Shown here piece after piece: positions 56,815-64,000 of a DNA stretch of 64,000 nucleotides. The notes below the pieces were generated by a model, which saw nothing but the letters and a program-made list of their open reading frames with translations, was not told the DNA's origin and ran no database searches. This stretch comes from Leptospiraceae bacterium (GTDB taxonomy: Bacteria; Spirochaetota; Leptospiria; Leptospirales; Leptospiraceae). Numbering within the stretch: position 1 is the stretch's first letter; the number at the start of each line of letters is the position of its first letter. The DNA lies in NCBI GenBank assembly GCA_022402465.1, contig JAKRSH010000027.1:1-64000 (forward strand), in the 5' to 3' direction. The translations under genes were made by a program, and so were the position numbers.

Positions 56815-59583
56815 ATGAAAATCGAACATTTAATGAGTCTTAGTGGCGAGAACGCTGTAGTTCTAGAAGAATTGTATGAAAATTATAAATCAGATCCTAG
56901 CTCAGTATCCAAAGATTGGAATGATTTTTTTCGTGAATTAGAATCTGGGAACGGCAGCTACACCAGCAATAATGGAAATGGACACGGGAATCTATCTGTT
57001 GAATATGCCTCATCGGAACACAAGGCTGATTCCTCACTAGCGGATTTTGGTATCATCAATCTTTTAAACGCCTACAGAAGACAGGGACATCTAGCCGCTA
57101 AGCTTGATCCTCTGGGTATCAATAAACCCAACCGCGAATTTATTGATCTTAAAATTCGAGCCTTGAAACAAGCTGATCTTGACATGGAAGTAGACTCTGG
57201 GGTTCCGAATTTAGGTAGAGCCAAGGTTAGTAAAATCATAGACTGGTTTGAGCAAACATACTGTGGTTCCATAGGATCTGAGCATTACTACCTAGTAGAT
57301 GATGCTGAGAGGGAATGGTTGCAAGGAAAAATGGAACCTCTTGCAAATTCTGAACCCATAGATAAGGGAACTGCTCTTAGATTATTTGAGAAATTATTCC
57401 AAGCAGATTATTTTGAAAACTTCCTAGCCAAAAAATATGTAGGAAAGAAGCGATTTTCTTTGGAAGGTGGAGAGTCCACCATAACTCTCTTAGATACTGT
57501 AATCGAAGAAGCTGGAAAGCATAGTATGGATGGGCTTGTTTTAGGTATGGCTCACCGAGGACGACTCAATGTACTTGTAAATATTATTCGTAAACCAGCA
57601 GGATTAATTTTTGCTGAGTTTGAAGAAAAATTCAATCCCTCTACTTTAGATTACGGTGATGTGAAATACCATTTAGGCTATTCAAACAAGATAATGACGA
57701 GAGCAGGCAAAGAAGTTCATATTTCTCTCGCCTTCAATCCTTCCCACTTAGAAGCGGTTGATCCTGTGATTGCAGGATCAGTTCGAGCTAGACAATCTCT
57801 TTCCAATGACCAAGACAGATCCAAGTGGATGCCGATTGCAATTCATGGGGATGCGGCTTTTGCTGGACAGGGTGTTGTTGCTGAAACTCTGAATCTCATG
57901 AATCTAGATGGCTACACTATTGGTGGAACCTTTCATATTGTAATCAATAACCAAATAGGATTTACAACCTTACCGAATGAGTCAAGATCTACTCTTTATG
58001 CAACAGATCTCGCTAAAGGTTTTCAAATTCCCATCTTCCATGTAAATGGAGATGATCCAGAAGCAGTGTATAGAACTGTTAAATTATGTATGGAATACAG
58101 ACAGAAATTCAAGAAGGATGTCATCATTGATTTGATATGTTATAGAAGACTTGGACACAATGAAACAGATGAGCCAGCTTTCACACAACCTCAGATGTAT
58201 GATATCATTCGCAAGCATCCCAAAACTGTCGATCTTTATGAGAAACGTCTCTTACTCAGAGGTGATATAAGCCAAGAAGAATTGGATTTTATAAAAAATG
58301 GTTCTAAGGATGGTCTGGAAGATTCCTTTAATAAGGCAAAAGAACAAGAGACTGCTATGCAAGTTGATACTATGCAAGGCGTTTGGTCTAAGTATTCCAA
58401 GGAGCCTTTGGATTCAGATACAGCTACTAAACTTCTAAATAAACAATTGGAAGGAATTTCGAAGGCAATCACCAACTATCCAAAAGATTTTGTTCCCCAC
58501 AAAGGAGTTCAGAAGGTAATTGAAACTCGAACCAAAATGGCAAGCGGTGAGATTCCTATGGATTGGGGTTTTGCGGAAGCCTTGTCTTTTGGGTCTATCC
58601 TAGAAAATGGATTTCCTATTCGACTAGCAGGACAAGATGCACAAAGAGGAACATTTTCACATAGACATGCAGTGATGGCGGATACTCTAACAGGTGGAAA
58701 GTATACTCCGCTCAATCATATCTCAACGAAGCAAGCTAAGATAGAAGTGATCAACTCATCTCTATCCGAATTCTCTTGTCTTGGATTTGAATATGGTTTT
58801 TCTTTAGCTGATCCGAATTCCCTTGTTATCTGGGAAGCTCAGTTTGGTGATTTTGCAAACAACGCTCAAGTTATGTTTGACCAATTTTTAACTAGTTCCG
58901 AATTCAAATGGCATCGCTTGTCTGGACTAGTTGTTCTTCTTCCTCATGGTTATGAGGGACAAGGCCCAGAACATTCCTCAGCAAGATTAGAAAGATTCCT
59001 TCAGCTCTGTGCAGGGGACAATATTCAAGTTGCAAATTGTACTACTGCAGCTCAGTATTTTCATTTACTCAGACGTCAAATCTTAAGATCTTTCCGCAAG
59101 CCTCTCATCATAATGAGTCCCAAAAGTATGCTTCGTCTCCCTGATGCAAGTTCCAATATTTCAGAGATTACCTCAGGTGCTTTTAAGAAAATCATCTATG
59201 ATGTGGAAGCTATCAAACCGACAAAGATTCAGAAATTAGTCTTCTGTTCGGGTAAAGTTTATTACGATCTAAAGAAGGGCTTAGAAGAATCTAAGAGTGA
59301 TAGCATAGCAATCATTAGGGTAGAACAACTTTATCCTTTTCCAGATAAGGAAATTAAAGAAGCTATCGGTATCTTTAGCAATGCCAAGTCTTTTGTTTGG
59401 GCACAAGAAGAACCTAAGAACCAAGGATCTTGGCACTTTTTGCAAGATAGACTTGAATCCTTACTGCCCAATAACAGTCGACTCGGCTATGCAGGAAGAA
59501 AAGAATCAGCAAGTCCTGCAGCAGGTCACTTAAAGATTCACAATAAAGAACAAGCAGACTTAGTAAAGGAAGCACTCAGTTAA
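56815..59583 (+). CDS. sucA: 2-oxoglutarate dehydrogenase E1
   Basis: TPP-dependent decarboxylase of 2-oxoglutarate. N-terminal E2-binding helix ([21 protein letters not shown]), [10 protein letters not shown], the TPP motif [17 protein letters not shown] with INNQIGF, and the C-terminal transketolase-like parts ([19 protein letters not shown] split). At 922 aa it is normal for SucA. A 146-bp gap separates it from lpd, larger than within the preceding pair, so it may have its own promoter. The order sucB-lpd-sucA differs from the usual sucAB-lpd. Confidence 0.95.
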   Translation: MKIEHLMSLSGENAVVLEELYENYKSDPSSVSKDWNDFFRELESGNGSYTSNNGNGHGNLSVEYASSEHKADSSLADFGIINLLNAYRRQGHLAAKLDPLGINKPNREFIDLKIRALKQADLDMEVDSGVPNLGRAKVSKIIDWFEQTYCGSIGSEHYYLVDDAEREWLQGKMEPLANSEPIDKGTALRLFEKLFQADYFENFLAKKYVGKKRFSLEGGESTITLLDTVIEEAGKHSMDGLVLGMAHRGRLNVLVNIIRKPAGLIFAEFEEKFNPSTLDYGDVKYHLGYSNKIMTRAGKEVHISLAFNPSHLEAVDPVIAGSVRARQSLSNDQDRSKWMPIAIHGDAAFAGQGVVAETLNLMNLDGYTIGGTFHIVINNQIGFTTLPNESRSTLYATDLAKGFQIPIFHVNGDDPEAVYRTVKLCMEYRQKFKKDVIIDLICYRRLGHNETDEPAFTQPQMYDIIRKHPKTVDLYEKRLLLRGDISQEELDFIKNGSKDGLEDSFNKAKEQETAMQVDTMQGVWSKYSKEPLDSDTATKLLNKQLEGISKAITNYPKDFVPHKGVQKVIETRTKMASGEIPMDWGFAEALSFGSILENGFPIRLAGQDAQRGTFSHRHAVMADTLTGGKYTPLNHISTKQAKIEVINSSLSEFSCLGFEYGFSLADPNSLVIWEAQFGDFANNAQVMFDQFLTSSEFKWHRLSGLVVLLPHGYEGQGPEHSSARLERFLQLCAGDNIQVANCTTAAQYFHLLRRQILRSFRKPLIIMSPKSMLRLPDASSNISEITSGAFKKIIYDVEAIKPTKIQKLVFCSGKVYYDLKKGLEESKSDSIAIIRVEQLYPFPDKEIKEAIGIFSNAKSFVWAQEEPKNQGSWHFLQDRLESLLPNNSRLGYAGRKESASPAAGHLKIHNKEQADLVKEALS

Positions 59584-59633
59584 GTTGATTGAATTGTTCT
59601 AAAGCAATCAGCCATTGTCTTGAAAAAGTAGTA

Positions 59634-59664
59634 AAAGCCACATTCTTTGAATGTGGCTTTTTTT
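59634..59664 (+). terminator. Rho-independent terminator after sucA
   Basis: AAAGCCACATTC (59634-59645), a TTT loop and GAATGTGGCTTT (59649-59660) form a perfect 12-bp stem, followed by T residues to 59664. It ends the sucB-lpd-sucA transcript; being rich in A on its left, it may also work for the convergent alaS transcript. Confidence 0.85.
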
Positions 59665-59710
59665 ATTGCAGCTCTTTTGTTTACAATTAAGAAAGACTTT
59701 AGATTTGAAA

Positions 59711-62458
59711 TTAGATGGAGTCCAATGCCAACTGAATGGCTTCTTGGATGCGAGATGTATCTTTTCCTCCGCCCTGTGCCATATCTGGTCTTCCTCCACC
59801 TTTGCCACCTAAAATTTCAACTGAAGCTTTCAGCAAGTTGCCACAATGAATGCCTTTTTGGTTGGAGGATGAATTGCACATAAAAACCAAGGTTGCTGTA
59901 TCATCAACTAAGGATCCAAAAAGAACAACAACATTAGGAATCCTAGACTTAAGGGAATCAGCTAAATCTTTCAGACTTTTTGCATCAGCTGAATCAAAGA
60001 TGTGTTGAATGATGACAAGATCTTTTTTGGATACTTGACCAGCTATCAATTGTTCAATGAGTTCTGGATTATTTTGAAATTCTTCTGCTTCTTTCTTTTT
60101 CTTTTCTTTAAAAAGTTTTTGGTTCTTGGATTCCCATTCTATAGTTAAGGAATTTTTCAATTCTCTGTATTCAGATACCATAGCAGCACCCTTAGTATGG
60201 AAGGCTTTTTCTATTTCTTCAGGACTAGGAACATGTTTATTGATCCATTCTGAATTTTCTTTAGGGTAGAGCTCCTTGGCTTTGAGATTATATGTCTGAA
60301 CCTTTTCATCTAACTCTTGAAAGCTGGATACAAAGTATTGAATCACTGCTGGACCACAGACAGCTTCTATTCTTCTATTGCCTGCTCCCGGACTGGACTC
60401 TTTCAAAATTGAGAAATAGGCGATTTCACTTGTATTGCCAACATGAGTTCCTCCACAAAATTCTGTAGATCTCTCACCCATTTGGACAACTCTCACCAAG
60501 TCTCCATACTTTTCCTCAAAGAAGGCAATAGCTCCAGCCTTTTTTGCATCATCAATAGGAAGAACCTTTGTTACTACAGCTAGATTGTTTTGAATACTAT
60601 CATTTACATAATTTTCAATTTGAGAAATTTCTTGGTCAGTAAGACTTTGAGCATGGGAAAAATCAAATCTCAGGTAATCATCACTCACCATGGAAGCTTT
60701 TTGACGAACATGCTCACCAAGAATCTTACGTAAGGCTCCATGCATCAAATGGGTTCCAGAGTGGTGGGCAGCAAGAGCAGCTCGCCTCCTTGGATCGATT
60801 TCAGCTTCTACTTTCTCTGAAGCTTTCACCTCCCCTTTTAAGACTTCCCCTAAATGTAAAAAAGAATCATTCTCTTTCTGAACATCTGTTACTCGAAAAA
60901 TAAAATCTTTATTTCGTATGAAACCTTGATCACCAATCTGACCACCAGATTCTGCGTAAAAGGGTGTAGAATCTAGGAGAAGTGCTCCCTTCTCACCTGA
61001 GCTTAATGATTCTTTTACTTTGCCATCAGAGCTAAATAAAAATAATAAATTGCCTTCTGCCTTATGTCTGTCATATCCTAGAAACTCAGTAGCCTTGATT
61101 TGACCAGCACTGAGTCCGGTAAGAAAGCTTAGCTTTTTACCCTTCCAACTTTCTCTAGATAGGATTCTATCTTTTTCGAGTTCTTCTTCAAAACCTTTTT
61201 CATCAAAAGTATAACCTCGTTCAACAACAAGTTCCTTGGTCATTTCTTTGGGAAATCCGAAAGTACCGTAGAGACGAAAAGAGTCCTTACCATCAATCAG
61301 CTTAGATCCAGTTTCTTTTAACCTAAACAAAATGTTCTCTAATTCTTCTAAGCCAAGCTCTAGGGTATTTGCGAAGAGTTCCTCCTCCGCAACAATTACT
61401 CTTGTAATTTCATCTTGTTTGTTTTTTAATTCTGGGTAGCGTGCGCTATAGACTGCAACCAATTCTGAAATTAATTTATTTAAAAAAGGTTCTTTGATTC
61501 CAAGCTTTCTAGAAAAAAGTGCAGCCCGTCGAATGAGTCTACGAATGACATAGCCACGACCTGTGCGGTCTGGATAGATTCCATCACCAATCGCAAAAAA
61601 CATAGATCTCGAATGATCGGCTATGACACGAAAAGCTATCTTAGTTTCTGAATTGTATTCCTTTCCAGAAATGGAAGAGATTTTGGAAAGTATATGTTTG
61701 AATTCATCTGTGTCATAAACAGAATCTACATCTTGTAAAAGAAGTGCAATTCGTTCAACCCCAGCACCAGTATCAATACCTGTTTGCTTAAGTGGTTGCA
61801 GTTCACCTTCAACTGTTTGGTTAAATTGATTGAACACAATGTTCCAATATTCCATGAATCTGTCACAATCGCAACCAGGAGCACAGCTAGCCTTATTGCC
61901 ACAACCTGGAAAGCCTTTTGCAAGGCCACGGTCCAGATACAATTCGGAACAAGGTCCACAGGCACCGGAATCGCCTGCGGGTCCCCAGAAATTATCTTTC
62001 TTTCCTAAACGAACAATACGTTCAGCAGGAATGCCTTCCGCTAACCAAAGATCGCGAGCTTCGTCATCATTTTCGAATATTGTGATCCAAATCTTATCAA
62101 TTGGGATTCCAAGATTTTGGGTAGAAAATTCTAGGGCATAATGAATGGATTCTTTTTTAAAGTAATCACCAAAACTAAAATTGCCTAACATTTCAAAGAA
62201 GGTACAATGTCTCTCTGTTTGTCCAACGTTTTCTAAGTCAGTAGTTCGCAGACATTTCTGGGCTGAAGTAGCTCTGGTATATGGTAGTTCGACAGCCCCT
62301 GTGAAAAATGGTTTAAATTGGACCATCCCTGCCGTTGTGAAAAGTAAGGTAGGATCACCTGCTGGAATCAAGGAAGAGGATGGAACTATAGTGTGCTCTT
62401 TGGATTGAAAATATTGAAGAAATAAGTCGCGAATCTCGGATACTGATTTTGGATTCAT
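59711..62458 (-). CDS. alaS: Alanyl-tRNA synthetase
   Basis: Charges tRNA-Ala. Class II core with [13 protein letters not shown] and [25 protein letters not shown] (split), a cysteine-rich insertion [15 protein letters not shown] seen in many bacterial forms, the editing domain with [12 protein letters not shown] and CGGTH, and the C-terminal C-Ala domain ending [15 protein letters not shown]. At 915 aa it is normal. Convergent with the suc operon and divergent from ppc. Confidence 0.96.
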   Translation of the reverse strand: MNPKSVSEIRDLFLQYFQSKEHTIVPSSSLIPAGDPTLLFTTAGMVQFKPFFTGAVELPYTRATSAQKCLRTTDLENVGQTERHCTFFEMLGNFSFGDYFKKESIHYALEFSTQNLGIPIDKIWITIFENDDEARDLWLAEGIPAERIVRLGKKDNFWGPAGDSGACGPCSELYLDRGLAKGFPGCGNKASCAPGCDCDRFMEYWNIVFNQFNQTVEGELQPLKQTGIDTGAGVERIALLLQDVDSVYDTDEFKHILSKISSISGKEYNSETKIAFRVIADHSRSMFFAIGDGIYPDRTGRGYVIRRLIRRAALFSRKLGIKEPFLNKLISELVAVYSARYPELKNKQDEITRVIVAEEELFANTLELGLEELENILFRLKETGSKLIDGKDSFRLYGTFGFPKEMTKELVVERGYTFDEKGFEEELEKDRILSRESWKGKKLSFLTGLSAGQIKATEFLGYDRHKAEGNLLFLFSSDGKVKESLSSGEKGALLLDSTPFYAESGGQIGDQGFIRNKDFIFRVTDVQKENDSFLHLGEVLKGEVKASEKVEAEIDPRRRAALAAHHSGTHLMHGALRKILGEHVRQKASMVSDDYLRFDFSHAQSLTDQEISQIENYVNDSIQNNLAVVTKVLPIDDAKKAGAIAFFEEKYGDLVRVVQMGERSTEFCGGTHVGNTSEIAYFSILKESSPGAGNRRIEAVCGPAVIQYFVSSFQELDEKVQTYNLKAKELYPKENSEWINKHVPSPEEIEKAFHTKGAAMVSEYRELKNSLTIEWESKNQKLFKEKKKKEAEEFQNNPELIEQLIAGQVSKKDLVIIQHIFDSADAKSLKDLADSLKSRIPNVVVLFGSLVDDTATLVFMCNSSSNQKGIHCGNLLKASVEILGGKGGGRPDMAQGGGKDTSRIQEAIQLALDSI

Positions 62459-62578
62459 AGTTTTTGCCTTTTTAACTCAGATCATGAGCCTAATTCCAGA
62501 ATTTTGGAAAAAGACTAGGAGTAAAGGGGAATTTCTAGACTAAGAAATCCCATCCCAGGAAAATACTTAAGTATAAAT

Positions 62579-62607
62579 TTGACAGATCACTTAGCCCAAA
62601 ATAGTTT
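62579..62607 (+). promoter_or_regulatory. Candidate promoter immediately before ppc
   Basis: TTGACA (62579-62584) and TAGTTT (62602-62607) are separated by 17 bp. The ATG at 62614 follows only 6 bp after the -10, so transcription would start at or near the start codon and give a leaderless message. No ribosome site is visible. Confidence 0.45.
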
Positions 62608-62613
62608 TAAAAA

Positions 62614-64000
62614 ATGGATCACGATACTTTTTCCTTTGAGAAACTAAATTCAGATTATACTAGCCTAACAAGAAACTTAAGAATCGTACTCGAACGATTA
62701 GGTGAAAAATCAATAACTCATTTATTGCCAATACTAAGTGAAAATGAAATCCCCGAAAAATTAAACAGCCCACTTCCAGATAAGGCTGTAGAACTTCTAA
62801 GTTTATCCTTCCAGTTGTTAAATATGACCGAAGAAAACGTCGCTGCTCAATATAGACGATCGATAGAGAATAAAGGAGAATACAACTCCCTGCATGGACT
62901 TTGGCGCTATAACATTGAAAAGATGAAGAATTACGGACTGACTGAACAGGAAATTTTAGATACTATAAAATCTATTCACATCGAACCGGTATTAACTGCT
63001 CATCCAACAGAAGCAAAAAGGGCTACAATCCTTGAGCAACATAGAGAACTTTACTTGTTAATAGTTCAGCTTGAGAATCAAATGTGGACTCCTTATGAAA
63101 GAAAAGAAATAAATAAAAATATTGAATCAGTTATCGAAAGATTATGGAGAACTGGGGAAATTTATTTAAGAAAACCAGATGTTCAGTCAGAAATCCGAAA
63201 CATTGAACACTATCTTAAGAATGTATTTCCTCATGTGATACCTGTTCTTGATACTCGATTAAAGCAAGCCTGGGAAGATGCAGGATTCTCTGCTCATTCT
63301 TTCCAAAATGCATCTGATTTTCCAAAAATAAGTTTTGGAGATTGGGTGGGAGGTGATAGAGATGGACATCCCTTTGTGACCCCTGAATTAACATCTTATG
63401 TTCTAGAGCGTTTTCGAAATCTATCTATAGATTTATATAACGAAAAATGTATAGAGCTCTCCAAAAATTTAAGTCTCTCAGATTATTTACAAAATGCACC
63501 CAAATCATTATTAGATGCTATCAAGAAATATAGTTCAATTCTAGGTGATTTGGGAAAAGAATGCATTCTGAGAAACGTAGATGAGCCATGGAGGCAGTTT
63601 TGTAATTTAATCCGCTATAGATTGCCTTCTGAAGAAAATAAGAAAATAGTAGCAAAAGAATTTTTGTATAAAAATAAATCTGAATTCATCCAAGATGTTT
63701 CTATCCTTAGATCTTCTTTAGAATCCGTAAAGGCATCTCGTTTGGTTGAAACGGAAATTTTCCCCTTAGAAAGATGGTTGATGGCTTTTGGATTTCATAT
63801 GGCAAAGCTGGATATTCGCCAAAATTCAAGCTACCACGAAAAAGCAATAGATCAAATACTTTCCTCTGCAGGTATAAAGAATAGCACATACTCCCTTTGG
63901 TCAGAAGAAGATCGACTAACATTTTTGGAAGAAGAGTTATCTAGTCCAAGACCATTTCTCTTGCCAAGCATTTCAGCAGGACAAGAAGCAGATAATCTTC
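62614..64000 (+). CDS. ppc: Phosphoenolpyruvate carboxylase, 5' part (cut by window edge)
   Basis: Fixes bicarbonate onto PEP to give oxaloacetate. The visible 462 residues match the N-terminal half: TAHPTEAKRATILE (bicarbonate/PEP site His) near residue 130, GDWVGGDRDGHPFVTPE near 245, and FHMAKLDIRQNS near 395. The remaining half, with the second catalytic His region, lies beyond the window. An in-frame TAA sits just upstream of the ATG, so this start is fixed, although no ribosome site is seen. It is divergent from alaS; the anaplerotic role fits the nearby TCA genes. Confidence 0.93.
   Translation, partial: MDHDTFSFEKLNSDYTSLTRNLRIVLERLGEKSITHLLPILSENEIPEKLNSPLPDKAVELLSLSFQLLNMTEENVAAQYRRSIENKGEYNSLHGLWRYNIEKMKNYGLTEQEILDTIKSIHIEPVLTAHPTEAKRATILEQHRELYLLIVQLENQMWTPYERKEINKNIESVIERLWRTGEIYLRKPDVQSEIRNIEHYLKNVFPHVIPVLDTRLKQAWEDAGFSAHSFQNASDFPKISFGDWVGGDRDGHPFVTPELTSYVLERFRNLSIDLYNEKCIELSKNLSLSDYLQNAPKSLLDAIKKYSSILGDLGKECILRNVDEPWRQFCNLIRYRLPSEENKKIVAKEFLYKNKSEFIQDVSILRSSLESVKASRLVETEIFPLERWLMAFGFHMAKLDIRQNSSYHEKAIDQILSSAGIKNSTYSLWSEEDRLTFLEEELSSPRPFLLPSISAGQEADNL

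Overview
The window reads as chromosomal DNA of a spirochaete of the Leptospira group. It is AT-rich, its core proteins look leptospiral, and several features fit that group: lysine synthesis through LL-diaminopimelate aminotransferase, a bactofilin beside a LysM/M23 peptidase, dual-PilZ and STAS proteins, an MBOAT/SGNH acyltransferase pair, and a MotA-like protein ending in a FliM-type EIDDLL motif. The assignment is inference from gene content; no database search was possible.

Region 1 (1-5440) is accessory. It has low coding density, short hypothetical genes, a KTSC-domain secreted protein, a membrane-free MotA-like protein, a nine-repeat WG protein with internal DNA duplications, a frameshifted PIN-domain toxin, an internally deleted IS3-family element and probably a second transposase scrap. 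It ends at the 3' end of a tRNA-Leu(TAG) gene (5447-5528, minus strand), as expected of an island edge.

Region 2 (5612-24901) is core. It holds a membrane dual-PilZ protein, ispD, lysA, a zinc-dependent phospholipase C-like protein, then an envelope block (class A PBP, bactofilin, LysM-M23 peptidase, lipoprotein hydrolase). After that come malQ with a class I aldolase, a two-component system, an MBOAT/SGNH O-acyltransferase pair, and a BluB-CobT fusion for the lower ligand of vitamin B12.

Region 3 (25004-40255) carries ileS, a lipoprotein/STAS pair, a NifU-like protein fused to pentapeptide repeats, rpmE, rho, a Fis-type regulator with a lysine-rich tail, two secreted helical proteins, dapL, a divergent oxidoreductase/PadR locus with palindromes, and pyrB.

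Region 4 (40298-53840) has a periplasmic amidase behind a perfect hairpin, a methyltransferase, an RNase Z-like hydrolase, a paired M16 protease preceded by an unlisted 35-residue membrane ORF, two lipoproteins, a large NAD-glutamate dehydrogenase and a gamma carbonic anhydrase.

Region 5 (54004-64000) has the 2-oxoglutarate dehydrogenase genes in the order E2-E3-E1, alaS, and the 5' part of phosphoenolpyruvate carboxylase, cut by the window edge. Glutamate dehydrogenase, 2-oxoglutarate dehydrogenase and PEP carboxylase together suggest a locus feeding and replenishing the TCA cycle.

The strongest candidates for something new are the soluble MotA-like/EIDDLL protein, the NifU-pentapeptide fusion, the small membrane ORF upstream of the M16 pair, and the regulatory hairpins at the amidase and LysM-peptidase starts.
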